Source: Serendipita indica DSM 11827 (taxonomy: Eukaryota; Basidiomycota; Agaricomycetes; Sebacinales; Serendipitaceae). Taken from it: a stretch of 64,000 bases of DNA. Numbering within the stretch: the first letter of the stretch is position 1; every line of letters starts with the position of its first letter. Below the pieces are notes generated by a model that was given only the letters and a program-made list of their open reading frames with translations, searched no databases and was not told the DNA's origin. The stretch covers positions 1,860,001 to 1,924,000 of the forward strand of contig CAJVGD010000005.1 of assembly GCA_910890315.1 (NCBI GenBank), in the 5' to 3' direction. The position numbers and the translations under genes were made by a program. Shown piece after piece: positions 1 through 11,267 of this stretch.

Positions 1-578
1 ACCGACGCGTCTGGCCGCGTCCTAGGCAAATTTGCCGTTCGAATCGCCAATGTACTCATGGGAAAGCATAAGCCTGTGTGGCACCCAAGCTGTTAGTATT
101 CGATTTTTATCTTCAATGACTGACTATCTGGCAGTGGACAATGGCGATTATGTCTGCGTAACCAACGTTCGCAAACTCATTGTTACAGGCAAAAAGTCTG
201 AGCAAAAGGTATACCGACATCATACCATGTATCCTGGCGGACTACACGAGCGAAAGTACAAAGATCTCATGAAGGACCGACCAGACCAGGTTTGTCTTGA
301 TTCTGTCCCAAGTAGCCGGCCGTAATTCAAGTATCATATAGATCCTTCGACTTGCAGTTTCAGGAATGCTTCCAAAGAACAAACTCCGCGAGAGAAGGCT
401 AGAGAGGCTACGGATATTCGAGGGCGACGTTGTTGAAGGTGGATTAGAAGGAAATATACAAACATCCTGGGGGGGACTCCTCGAGACAAGAGAGGTGACA
501 TTTACTCCTCGATCGCCTCCGACAGGGTCAACGTCGCCCTCCACTACGTCAAAGCCGGCTTCTGAAACAACAGCATGA
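1..578 (+). CDS. Mitochondrial 54S ribosomal protein uL13m (MRPL13/MRPL23 type), 5' end outside window
   Basis: A structural protein of the large subunit of the mitochondrial ribosome. Three exons fit: 1-91, 135-289 and 342-578, with GT-AG introns of 43 and 52 nt. The joined protein reads through the uL13 hallmarks: GRVLG near the start, [11 protein letters not shown], then DNGDYV, the VTGKK block, the [11 protein letters not shown] signature and, after the second intron, [18 protein letters not shown]. Choosing the acceptor at 341 keeps the frame and gives the residues expected before that block. The bacterial-type core is complete at its C-terminal side and is followed by about 45 Ser/Thr/Pro-rich residues. 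The N-terminus, and any mitochondrial presequence, lies upstream of base 1. Identification is from family motifs and is firm. Confidence 0.92.
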
Positions 579-792
579 TCATGTTGCTTTATTTGTCACG
601 TTTCTACTACACTTGTCATGAATGCATCTAGATGGGTGAGAAAGGCGTCGAGCAGGTCTGCGCCTGACGAATAGATTGAAAAGCCATGTCATTGAGCGCC
701 GTATTCATTGTATCAGGTCACGTTTCTCCACCAAAGAGCGTGTTTTGGAGGTGACAGGCGCTGAGCCTCGCTTGGATCCGGCCACCTTCACG

Positions 793-3700
793 ATGTCCTC
801 GCGAAAGTCTGATAAATCGAAGAAATCACATAATATTGTAAATATATCGGGATCATCATCTTCGGCACATCGCTCAACAAGCAAGAAGGAGCAAGGATAC
901 GGCACAATCAACACCGGCCTCGACATAGTCGCAAACATAGCAGAGGCATCGGACATACTCGCTCCTCTGAAGGCTGCTTGTCGAACAACAAAATCGATCC
1001 TCGAAGTTGTACAAGTGTGTTACCCAAACTGCCACGGCCTCATACTAACGAATGAAAGGCGATAGAAAGCAACCAAGAAGAATGGACCGACCTGACACGA
1101 CGCCTGAAGGAATACATGTCCGCACTCGAGGAACGCACTGCTCTGTTCGAGACCTACCCACTGGGGGACAGGGCGGTTGACGAGGTGTTCAGCCGTCCAC
1201 TCATCCACTATGTCGAGTACGTGAAAACTCCAGGGATATTTCAATAGGCTGAGATATGTAGATTCCTCGAAGATATGCATGACATGGTTGTCGATCTAAG
1301 GGCGAAGCGGAGTCGCAACAAACTCGGCTTCCTTAATGCGTTTAGCAAAGTCAAAATTGATGCGGGAGAGATTCGTAAACTTAACAGAGAGATTGAAGAC
1401 CGACATAGGTTGTTCATGGTGCGAGCTTCATCAATTTTATACATACCGGTTCACCGTAGACACAGGAAGCGTTGGGCGTTTTTACCGCATTACGTGTTCA
1501 AGTTGTCGAACGGAATACCGAAGCCACGCGGGCCAATGTAGAAGCAATTCTAACGGAGGGTAAGTTGGAATCTTTGGAAAGGAGACTCACTGAGTGTTCC
1601 AAGTCGACGCCGCTGCTATCCTCCAGCTACCGACAGTAGCATTTGTCGCGTCCTCTGTCCACCGGACTTGTCTCAAAGGAACGCGTGAGGCCGTTCTCCA
1701 GATGATACGGGAGTGGGCCCACGACGATACATCGGACAAGTCAATATTTTGGCTCTGTGATATAGCTGGCTCCGGCAAGTCAACCGTCGCAATGTCCGCG
1801 ATGGACGCGTGGCGCAAGGAGGGGGTGCTGGGTGGACGATTCTTCTTCTCGATGGCAAGCAGTGACGGATCAACAACCGACAAGTTTTGCTCCACCATAG
1901 CAAGGGACCTTGTTCATTTTATTCCGGAGCTCACGCCATCCGTCGCTGAAGCCGTGAAGCGGAATCCCTCTTTCATGCGAAGCTCCATTGACGAACAGTT
2001 CCAGACGCTTGTCGTCGGTCCTCTCAATCGTCGGAAAGGACGCGTTATTCTTGTTCTTGACGCCCTTGACGAATGTAAATCTGGATCCCAGCGAAGAGAG
2101 CTTCTGGAAACACTCTCCAAGGCCGTCCAAGAGAGCAAGAACCTCAGGATATTCATGACGAGTCGGCCGGATCCAGTCATCCAAGGAGTGTTGGGGTCGC
2201 TCTCGATCAAAGCCAAGTTGAATGACCGCCTCCATGATGTCAACCATCGCGATAACGTCAACGACATCGCATTTTATGTACATCAGTCACTAGATGGAGT
2301 GCTGCCCCATGACAAGAGACAAAGACTGGTTGGAAAAGCTAACGGGTTGTTCATCTGGGCGAGCACTGCCTGTCGAATGCTCACAAGCGAGACAACGATG
2401 AGCACTCCAGAGAGCATATATAACCGCCTAATTTCCTTGGATCAAACTGGAGCAATAGATGAAGTATACGACCTCATATTTGAGCGTACAGACCCTCAAT
2501 CTCACGAGGTCATGTGTAAGATGCTTGCGGTGCTCCTTGTGGCATTCGAGCCGCTCACAATCGATGATCTAGAACACCTCCTCAAGCAGGCTGGAATATC
2601 GGGAAGTGGCAAGGCTTTATTACAGAATCTGGGAAGCGTACTCATTAGGGATACGACTACAGATCTTATCCAATTTCGTCACCCAACCCTTGTCGAATAC
2701 CTGCGGCGCTGCACCGCCGTTACAACAGTCAACAATATCAACAGGATCCATATTAACATTGCGCATGCACATGGCCAAGCTGCGTTATGGTGTCTGAAAT
2801 GTCTCAGATCGCGGACTGAAGGCCTCAGGTTTAACATATGTCAGATTCAGTCATCTTTCTACTTAAATAGGCAGCTCCCGGACCTTGATGTCAGGGTTTC
2901 AAAGTTCATTACAAGAAGAATTAGATATGCTAGCTCCCACTGGCTGTTTCATGCAGCCCAAACCAACCTCGACTGGCAGCGCATGCTTAAGGACGAACTC
3001 CAACACATCATTAAAAGTCCATACGTACTATATTGGATGGAAATACTGAGCTTCACTGGAGCAGTGTCTCGTGCAATAGCCGGTCTTCGAGCCCTTACAC
3101 GCCAGACAGGAGTGAGTAATCTATCTCGATAATATCAATCTCTTACGCAACAAATAGCTTGAGGAGGAAATCAGGACAAGTGCTTATGAGATCCGACGGT
3201 TCCTAATAGCATTTTCGGTGCCGATTCTGGACAGTACTCCACACATCTACATTTCAGCGCTTCCTTTTACCCCTAAAACGTCAATACTGCATGACGAGGG
3301 CATCAAATTCTATAGAAACAGTCTCGTTGTGACTCAAGGTCTTGACACCATGTATCCAAAGCTCCCGAATATTCTACGGGGTCACGAAGATTCAGTCAAC
3401 GCCGTCATCATCTCACCAGATGGATCACGAATCATATCCGGCTCCGACGACGAGACTATTCGACTGTGGGATGTCGACACTGGTCAGCCATTGGGAGAGC
3501 CTCTCCGAGGCCACGAAGACTCGGTCAAGGCAGTTGCCATCTCACCAGATGGCTCGCAAATCGTCTCCGGCTCATCCGACGAGACGATCCGACTTTGGGA
3601 TGCAGAAAGTGGTAAATTATTGGCAGAACCGTTCCAAGGGCACGAATCCGTGATAAATGCTGTTGCATTCTCGCCAGACGGTTCACGGATCGTCTCCAGC

Positions 3701-5498
3701 TCGGCCGATAAGACTATTCGACTGTGGGATGTAGATACTGGCCAACCATTTGGAGAACCACTCCGGGGGCATGGAGACGCGGTTCATTCAGTCGCGTTCT
3801 CGCCAGACGGCTCACAAATCGTCTCTGGCTCATCCGATAAGACGGTCCAACTGTGGGAAGCAGACAGCGGTCGGGCATTGGGAGAACCATTCCGCGGTCA
3901 TGAATCCGTGATCTATGCAGTTGCGTTCTCTCCAGACGGGTCACGGGTTGTCTCGGGTTCCGAAGACATGACGATCCGACTGTGGGATGTAGACACTGGC
4001 CAGCCATTTGGAAAGCCACTCCGAGCTCACCAATACTCCGTCTTGACAGTCGCATTCTCACCAGATGGTGTTCGAATTGCCTCTGGCTCTTCTGATAGGT
4101 CGATCCTCATCTGGGATGCAAACACCGGTCAGCTGCTGAGACAGCTACTCCAGGCTCACGGGGATTCAGTTTTGGCCGTCTCATTCTCGCCAGACTGCTC
4201 AAAAGTTGTGTCTAGCTCGTTTGATAACACAGTTCGACTGTGGGATCCAGTCGCTGGTCGGCCGTTGGGAGAGTCATTGCGAGGTCACGAAGATTCAGTG
4301 TTGACCGTTGCATTCTCTCCAGACGGTTCAAGAATCGCCTCTGGCTCGGAGGACATGACTGTTCGCCTGTGGGTTCTTGACACTGGCGAGCCATCAGGAG
4401 AGCCACTTCAAGGTCATGACGCTGCAGTGGAATGCGTCACATTCTCGCCAGACGGGTCAAGGATTGTCTCTGGCTCACGTGATGGAACAATTCGACTATG
4501 GAATGCGGACACTGGCCAACGGGTACTGGTCCCACTTCAAGGCCATGAAGGGGGTGTCAATGTGGTTGCATACTCGCCAGGCGGGCCATTAATCGCCTCT
4601 GGCTCGGATGATGGGACAATAAGAACTTGGAATGCGGTCACCGGTGAGCCGTTGGGAAAGCCACTCCAAGGTCACGAAGACTCGGTGTTGGCAGTCGCAT
4701 TCTCACCAGATGCGTCAAGAATCGTCTCTGGCTCAAATGACCGCACAATTAGACTGTGGGATATAGAAACTGGCCAGCAATTGGGAGAGCCATTCATAGG
4801 TCATAGCAAGCGGATCTCAGCCGTCTTGTTTTCGTTGGATGGCTCCCAAATTGTCTCTGGGTCAGCTGATGGGACAATTCGATTGTGGAACACAAACACC
4901 AGTCAACCCTTCGGGGAGCCACTCCAGGTGCATAAATACTCCGTCCTGGCCGTCGGTCTCTCGCCAGATGGCTCTCGGATCGTCTCTGGATCGGAAGACA
5001 AGACGATTCAAATTTGGGATATGAACACAGGTCGATCATTGGGACAACCACTTCGAGGTCACGAAGACTCGGTGTTGGCTGTCGCATTTTCACCAGATGG
5101 CTCACGAGTTATTTCTGGCTCGAAAGATAGGACCATCATGTTGTGGGATGCAGGGATGGGTGGGCATTGTGCTATCTTATTGTTCGCCGTCTGACGTATT
5201 ATCAGATATAAACACAAGGAACGATAACCAGAACGTCATAGACCCTACGCATTTGGGTCTCGAAGACGACCCAAGAGACACTCATTTGAAGATTCATGTA
5301 CCTGGATTCGAACAGTGCTCACTTTTGCCAGATGGATGGGTGCAGTCTTCTGGTAGATATCTCTTCTGGGTACCACCGGACAATCGGCATGGATTACTAC
5401 GCTCACATCTTCTCACTATACCGACAGCAAGCTCGTTGCGTGCAACACGGCTGGATTTTACTCATTTCCAATGTGGTCCATCTTGGACAATCGTTTGA
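793..5498 (+). CDS. NACHT-WD40 STAND protein (HET-E/NLR-like)
   Basis: A signal-transducing P-loop ATPase with a WD40 sensor, the architecture of fungal NLR-like proteins such as Podospora HET-E. Seven exons fit: 793-1014, 1059-1216, 1262-1418, 1460-1559, 1595-3111, 3158-5159 and 5206-5498, all with GT-AG introns of 35-47 nt. The product is about 1,480 residues. Its N-terminal helical region (about 210 residues) matches no effector domain I can name. The NACHT core carries a Walker A motif (AGSGKST, near 1770) and a Walker B motif (VLDALDEC, near 2060), followed by TSRPDP. A helical linker leads into fourteen WD40 repeats of 43 residues and a conserved-looking tail containing HVPGFEQCSLLPDGW. 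The start ATG at 793 follows a Kozak-like context, but an upstream exon cannot be excluded. A role in allorecognition or immunity is inferred from architecture only. Confidence 0.88.
3370..5159 (+). repeat. Fourteen 129-bp in-frame WD40 repeats
   Basis: Each unit encodes 43 residues with the pattern GH-x5-V-x-FSPDGS-x-I-x-SGS-x-D-x-TIRLW, separated by TGQ-type linkers. Fourteen units were counted by eye, enough for two seven-bladed propellers. Many units are very alike at the DNA level (for example those starting near 3500, 4280 and 5050), while a few (near 4110, 4560 and 4810) are more diverged. The repeats sit in a single exon. Confidence 0.9.
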
Positions 5499-6306
5499 AG
5501 TCACCCAGTGTTTATTATCTCTACCACTATCAATGTATGATACAGATTAGGATGAAACCATCCACTTTCTACATTCTTGCAGAGCCCATGTGTACACTAT
5601 GAGCAGTTTCTCTGTTGATGCGTTGCACCCCTAGTAAACTCAAGCTCGAAGATATGCGACGGTGATTTTCACTGATGGTTACATCAAGAGATAATTTCAT
5701 ATCTGTCATTTCAGAGATTCAATGGTTAATGATGGTAGAAGGGGCGGAAGATATCCGCCAACGATTGCTAGGGAACTTGTGGCGATAATCCGCGACTTGG
5801 GCGGTGATAGGCACGTCCCCTGAATGTTACAAATATTGTAGCAAATGGATCGAAGATCAAATATCAAGTTTGGTCTTGGGGAGGATTTGCAGTCGAAAGA
5901 GAGGAAGATACAAACTCGGTGTGCGTTGGTTCAATACCAACACCTGTGATCGGAAAGTGTGGCTTGATAGCAATCTGTCCAAGTGGAGTGTTTTTGAATT
6001 GGGTCGCTAACAAATTTCCCGTCCACTGTTAAGTGCCCATGGATGATTGAGCGGGTAAGTGCTAAAGGAGGTTAGAAGAGAATCAGGAGAGAATGTACGA
6101 ACATCTCCAAGAGGTGCCAACACGACCGTTTGATTGCTCTCAGCTGAGTTAGCTCAGCTTCGGAGGAAACTGCATGATCATTATTATGATCATACCCTAT
6201 TCGGTTGAATACGCAATGCAAGGGTAAACTTTAAAGGGATAGTTATTCGAGATACACGACTTCTAGGTGGCGGGTCTAGTGCCTCATCCGACATACGATG
6301 GAACCG
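5499..6306. other. Intergenic stretch, nothing recognised
   Basis: Between the convergent NACHT-WD40 and NEDD8 genes. Only short open frames without codon bias or recognisable motifs are present. It is AT-richer than the genes and presumably holds the two 3' ends. Confidence 0.5.
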
Positions 6307-6824
6307 TTAGTAGCCGCCTCTCAGAGCAAGCACTAGATGCAATACACTCCCAGCGACAATGTTGAGCTCCGCTGCCGTCTTCTCGTCGACCCTATTTGTA
6401 GGTTAGAAAGCTCGTTGGAGCAAGAACAAACAAACACCAATGATGTTGATTCGATATAGGATTGGATGGAGACGAGTTTGCTTACATTTGACGACCCGAA
6501 AAGATGAGACGCTGTTGTGGCGGTGGTACACCAGATTGCTCTTCTACCTTTTCCTTGATGCGAGAGATCTGTTAACCCAAAAGATAGCCAATTAGCGTTG
6601 ATGATAGTAGAACAGGTCGGAAGAGGCTGACCTTGTCATCGGGATCGATATCAAGTTCGATCTACGCCCGGAAGAAAACATTAGAGATTGTTCCAAGTGT
6701 ATCCGAAGCTATTTACCTCTTTGCCAGTCAACGTCTATGGATAACCATCAGTCAGCTTGTCGCCACAATACGAATTCTGCCGACTGCCAGAGTAAAGCTA
6801 GCATACCTTGACCTTGATAATCAT
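6307..6824 (-). CDS. NEDD8 / Rub1 ubiquitin-like modifier
   Basis: The ubiquitin-like protein conjugated to cullins. Read on the minus strand from ATG 6824, five exons join to a protein of about 76 residues: [22 protein letters not shown], then [20 protein letters not shown] with the LIFSGRQM block, and [10 protein letters not shown] ending LALRGGY before TAA at 6307. The Gly-Gly of the mature end is followed by a single tyrosine, so C-terminal trimming by a NEDD8 protease is expected. The first three exons are only 18, 18 and 30 nt and all end in phase 0. Ubiquitin itself would have R rather than A at position 72. Here the residue before LRGG is alanine, the NEDD8 marker. It is divergent from the NIP30 gene, with starts about 220 bp apart. 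Confidence 0.93.
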
Positions 6825-7044
6825 CTTAACAAACGGATCAAACGGCAAATAGCAGGTCCAGGCGTGGGTTGTTGGCGGCGAGTTGTAGGGGCAGAGAACA
6901 AGCTTGGAAAGCGCCTTTGCTTTTGAAGACCATCGACCAAGAAAGGCGCGCGTCTTGGGCTCAACAAACAGCCCGCTCAAAATCATTTCAAAATACTCAG
7001 ATAGCAGAATACAGCGCTAGTGGCTGCAGCAAGATACAGCGAGC

Positions 7045-7889
7045 ATGGACGATGTGCATCTGCCCTCGCGCTTTGTCTCCCAAAAGGAGATTGACGAGAC
7101 AAACGCCAAGAAAGATGAACTCTGGAAAGCAGCATATGCACGTATGGGTCAAGAACCACCGCCGCAAGCTCCTGCAGAAGCATACGACGGTCGAAGCCTT
7201 GCAGAGGTCGGTCAAGCGGCGATATTCGATGGTATACAAATGCTGACAAGTTGAATAATAGAAACTTGCGGCTAATCGTGCTGCAAAGGACGAGGAATAC
7301 GCCAATGCTCACAAGTTGTCTGCCCAGTTTCGTCCGCTCAACCCAGACGAGGTCGGCTTTCTCGACTCTATAGCGCTGAAGAGATTCGAAGAAGAACAGA
7401 GCGTCAAACGAGACGAAGCAGCTGAACTCAAGAACTTTAGAGCGTGCGTGTAGTTTCCTTTTCATTCTAAGAATACAACATACTCATCCTCTTTAGGGCT
7501 TCATGACGCTACGTATAACTTTTTTTTACTCTTTCGCCTCTCTTGATGATATGGGACTGATCATTATGGGGTTCAGTGCCGTCCAAGCACGCGAGTCGAG
7601 CCTTCAAAATCCACCCATAGTCCCTTCGACATCAAAGGAAACCAAGGACGCCAAACCCTCGAAATCAGCCCCGGCAAATCCGTCAAAAGCTCGCGTAGTC
7701 AAGCCAGGTCTGAAAGGCGTCGTCGTTTCAAGAAAACGGGCCAAAACAGCCGATACAGCCAATTCTAAAGAGAATTCCAAAGACAAGGAAGACGCAAATC
7801 AGGAGGGGGGATCTTCGCCTCAAAAGGAAACCGCCGAAGAGGAGCAAGGCGGCGACAGAAAGCGTCGAAAGGTTGATACAGATATATGA
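7045..7889 (+). CDS. NIP30/FAM192A (PSME3IP1) family nuclear protein
   Basis: Three exons fit (7045-7206, 7262-7443, 7577-7889). The N-terminal half shows the NIP30 domain: RFVSQKEIDE near the start, EPPPQAPAE with YDGRSLAE, KLAANRAAKDEEY, and the FRPLNPDEVGFLDSI block followed by FRAAVQARES. In animals the family member FAM192A/PIP30 binds the proteasome activator PA28-gamma in the nucleus. Whether that holds in fungi is not shown here. The C-terminal third is Lys/Ser/Glu-rich with a clear basic stretch (GDRKRRKV), a likely nuclear localisation signal. The second intron (133 nt) is long for this region and could hide a small extra exon. It is convergent with the Erv26-like gene, with stops about 70 bp apart. 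Confidence 0.85.
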
Positions 7890-7960
7890 CATCCTGGCGG
7901 GTGTCCGAACCACGCAGAATAAAGCGGTCTATTAGCTCGATGTAGGCTACAAAGTGAATC

Positions 7961-8933
7961 TTAGTCCTCCTTTCCCGTTCTTGAGCTATCTCGTACTACT
8001 GTTCTTCGCACCCGCGGAGGCGGAGGAGAAGAAATAGCAGGGCCAGTAACATAACTCTGGCCATGAATAGTAACCCAGGTTCCATTTATCCCTGGAGACG
8101 GAGGTGTTCCGTACATGCCACCAGGCGACGTTGGATATGATGCAGGAGCAATTGGAGAGGCCGGAGCAATAATACCTTCTTGCCTTTTATTTTGTATGTT
8201 CGGAAGTAGTGACAAGAGTGGATCTAATATCCTCCGTAAAAGGGATGCCCGGGTGCGAGCCTCTCCACGACCCGCAGTCGAGGACCCACTCATATCCGTG
8301 GTTTGTTGTATCGGGAGCGTATTTTCATTGGCGCTGAGGCCCAGAAACAGGAAGAGAGGTATAGCCCAGACGCAAATGGCAAAGAATGTTGCAATCTAGA
8401 CCACGTACCTGGTCAGTTGGCGGAGACACGAATGCAAGGACACACTTACTTCTCCGAAACTGTACTCTCGGCCATTCGCAAAGATTGGAGCATCTCGGTA
8501 ATACAGAGGTGCTCTGCCCCTTTGCCTAGCTAGTTTCTTTTGCTGGGAGAAGTAATTGAAGAACAGAGCGTGATCCACAAATACGAAGATGCAGGAGAGG
8601 ATGAAAGAGGGTGACGTGAGAGATATCAAAGGCCAGCGGGGTGTTATGTTTCGAGAGTAGACGAAATGGCAGAATATGGAGAATGCGATATGTGTTGGAG
8701 GAAGACCATCAAAGTATAGGAGCAAATGGATGATAACAATGACCCAAATTGCTCGTTGGCCCACCGTCTTGGCCAGCCGTGAATGCTCCTCGATGAGTTC
8801 GGCGATCCACAACAGTCCACTGGCTACAAAATTAGCGCCGGTTATCAAAGGAATAAAACGAACCAAGACTTAAGACCACGTATACAACAGCCACGACAGC
8901 CGCTACGTAGCTGAGAAGGTAGAGAAGGCCCAT
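7961..8933 (-). CDS. Erv26/Svp26 (TEX261) family ER-Golgi cargo receptor
   Basis: A polytopic membrane protein of early Golgi/COPII vesicles that in yeast recruits mannosyltransferases and alkaline phosphatase as cargo. Three exons fit on the minus strand: 8933-8864, 8823-8450 and 8395-7961. The start gives MGLLYLLSYVAAVV, the first membrane segment. Family blocks follow: ELIEEHSRLAKT, LLLYFDGLPPTH, PLISLTSPSFI and DHALFFNYF, then REYSFGE and, after the second intron, a last hydrophobic segment ending in LSANENTLP. The tail beyond LSANENTLP is about 110 residues, rich in Pro/Ser/Gly, and longer than in yeast. The first intron starts with the weak donor GTTCGT. It is divergent from CHMP1, with 168 bp between starts. 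Confidence 0.9.
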
Positions 8934-9101
8934 ATTCTCCACGTCAAGGCCTTTTATGAAGCCCACACGTCTTTCTATAAGCTCGAATAAAGATTTATAA
9001 TCCTAACGAAGAATGTCGCCAGCGAATCAAGTTTGCCTTCGCACTTGGCGAGGTCCAAGCTGTGTGGTGAATCATCTTTGGATTCTACATCTCCCCGCGC
9101 C
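8934..9101. promoter_or_regulatory. Shared 168-bp divergent promoter region (Erv26-like / CHMP1)
   Basis: The start codons of two head-to-head genes are only 168 bp apart, so both promoters and 5' UTRs must lie within or overlap this interval. No clear TATA box is visible. Confidence 0.5.
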
Positions 9102-10069
9102 ATGAGCAACCTCGAGAGTGCGCTTCAACTCGACTTATTTGCGAACAAATGACTTATTCCGTATGATTTACAGAGACATTGTTTCAGCTCAAGGTCAGTT
9201 TTACAACGAGTGGCGAGATATGAAGCTCATTTGTTGGCCATCGTGCCTGTCAACGTGGTCAGTTCACAGCCAAGATGCTGTCAAAGCAGTCCAGTAAAGC
9301 CCTCAAAGACGAGAAGACTGAGAAAGCCCGCTTGAAGAAGGTATGCTCAGAATGCCCAAGCACGCCGGCTGAGCTAACACGTTCCCTCTGTACATGCCAT
9401 ATTACACCCTCTTTCTAATTTATTTCTTCTTTATCGACATCTTCAACCACGACGCGCACTGCGGATAGGCGCTCACCCAAGGAAACACTGACGGCGCGCG
9501 CATATACGCAGCCAACGCCATTAGAAAGAAGAACGAAGCCCTCAACTTGCTGCGACTGGCTAGCCGAATCGACGCAGTAGCCAGCCGTGTTGAGACGGCA
9601 GTGACAATGAAGTCGGTGAGTGCGGCCAACATTGTCGGATAACAGGATTTGACCATGTTCTCGTCTTAGGTGACCGGGAATATGACCTCTGTCGTTCGCG
9701 GAATGGATAGAGCCATGGAGAGCATGAACCTAGAGCGCATCTCCCTCGTGATGGACAAGTTTGAATCTCAGTTTGCCGACCTCGACGTACAGACATCCTA
9801 TATGGAAGACACGATGCAATCGACTACAGCAGTCACTACGCCACAGGACCAAATCGACGAGTTGATGCGACAGACTGCGGAAGAGGTGTGCTCACGCAAC
9901 TCTATCTGAGCCCAGCTTGCTCACGAATCTCTAGGCTAATATTGAGCTTCAACATAATCTTGGGGAGCACAGCGCCAAACTCCCCGAGCCGGGAATCGGT
10001 GAATCGAAAGTCAGAGAGGAGAGTGGTGACCTTGCTGAACGACTGCGCGCCCTCCGACCAGCTAGCTAA
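9102..10069 (+). CDS. DID2: ESCRT-III associated protein CHMP1/Did2 (Vps46)
   Basis: A Snf7-family protein that helps Vps4 disassemble ESCRT-III on endosomes. Six exons fit: 9102-9117, 9174-9193, 9263-9340, 9469-9615, 9670-9885 and 9935-10069. The first two exons are only 16 and 20 nt. They are needed to rebuild the family start MSNLEKTLFQLKFTAK. Then come KAEKA-like basic helices, [34 protein letters not shown], the [17 protein letters not shown] block and [13 protein letters not shown]. The C-terminus, [10 protein letters not shown], is a MIM1-type motif (L-x2-RL-x2-LR) that would dock on the Vps4 MIT domain. Length is about 203 residues, normal for the family. Convergent with PYM. Confidence 0.94.
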
Positions 10070-10253
10070 AAGAGCGAGCGCACGCTTAGTCTCTTAATAA
10101 CAGCGGGATCTCCTATTGTACAGTAACTCCGTAGAATTGACACGATCGGTCCCTTTGCCGCCTAGATATCTTTTGCAACATTGGTATGTTAAGAGGTCGT
10201 TTATACATAGAGAGCATGACTCTCGCAGATCTTGGACATTGGTGCACGTCGCT

Positions 10254-10903
10254 TCAAACCTTGAGCCCTTCAATCTCCTCTGCGAGTGATGCACCCGCAT
10301 CGTCACCTGCAGCCTGTTCCTGTGATGCCTTTGGCTTTGTCGCAGCCTTTGGCACATCATCGTCCGAATCTTCATCCCATGCCTCTCGAATCTTCGCTTC
10401 TAGTTCCTTTTGTTTATCCTCTTTCTTCTTCTCTGCTCTCCTTGCATTCTTCTTGGCGCTCTTTGACATCGCAGATGTATCTTTGCCCGAACTCGTCGAA
10501 GCGCCATCAAGGCGGGCGTTTCCAGATGCAAGTGCCTCGAGACTTCGGCCTCCAGATGAAGCGGCGGCAGGGCGCCCTCCTCGATTGCGGGCTTCAGACG
10601 ATGGGGCCACCCACCCCAGAATATGGCCCTTGGGTAGTGCATTCTTCTCTGCTTGCTGTTGTCGACTCCCTCGGAATCGACTCTGGTCCTCCTGCGGCGT
10701 AAAGCCCGGTCTAATCTTGATTTCTTTTCGCAGACTATCCGAAACGCGATTCAGTCGAGATATCAGTGTCTCTTCGCGTTGGTGGATGAAGACAAGTACC
10801 TTCCGTCTGCTCGTCGAGTTGCTGGTACGACACGGTCCAGCGTCTTTGGATCTACCGCAATTCCTGATGCAGTAGTCTCTGGAAATACATCCGGAAGCGG
10901 CAT
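10254..10903 (-). CDS. PYM/WIBG, partner of Y14 and Mago
   Basis: PYM binds the Mago-Y14 heterodimer and removes exon-junction complexes from translated mRNA. Two exons fit (10903-10800 and 10734-10254) with one 65-nt intron. The N-terminal domain carries the family signature: TASGIAVDPKTLDRVVPAT, RRADGS and, across the intron, LRKEIKIRPGFTPQED. The middle is Ser/Gly-rich. The C-terminal part holds a Lys/Arg-rich helix (KSAKKNARRAEKKKEDK), as in animal PYM where it contacts the ribosome, and the protein ends AEEIEGLKV, resembling the family's end. About 195 residues. Start at 10903 was chosen because it gives the canonical N-terminal block. A longer open frame on the opposite strand is a shadow. 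Confidence 0.88.
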
Positions 10904-11267
10904 AAAGGCGACAGAAATCGCTCTCCAAGCTATGATTTGAGTATATACAATGATCTTATGGCAAGGTTGCCGAGTGGTGAAGGTTCAAGTTGTCACTCAT
11001 TCCCGTTCAACCCGCTCTTTGCAAACAAGAAACTGGATTACAAAACCACGTTAGAGATTCGGTCGAGGCTGGCAAATGGGGGATTTTCGGTGACGAGCAA
11101 TGTTCTTCCTCGACACCAATTTTTCGCTGTCTCTCGGTTAGAACAGTGAGAAAAGTGAGTAGATAAACACCACACCAATTGCTACATTTGACTTGTTGAC
11201 CATCTTTCTTATGAGTCTCACGCTGATTTGGCGAACTGAAACTGGCGGTGCTGCAACAATGTCAGAC

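Noticed and set aside
3714-5105. Long antisense open frames across the WD40 repeats
   Set aside because: They recur with the 129-bp repeat period and mirror the sense codons. Not genes.
5804-6010. 68-residue plus-strand frame in the intergenic region
   Set aside because: No family motif, odd composition and no nearby promoter. Judged chance.
10186-10875. 229-residue open frame on the plus strand opposite PYM
   Set aside because: It is the antisense shadow of PYM. Serine- and leucine-rich with no family motif.
10966-11033. tRNA-like A box (TTGCCGAGTGGTGAAGG) and B box (GTTCAACCC)
   Set aside because: The acceptor ends nearly pair, but no anticodon or T-stem forms, and the tandem copy near 12500 keeps the B box without the A box. 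It is treated as chance within the duplicated flank.
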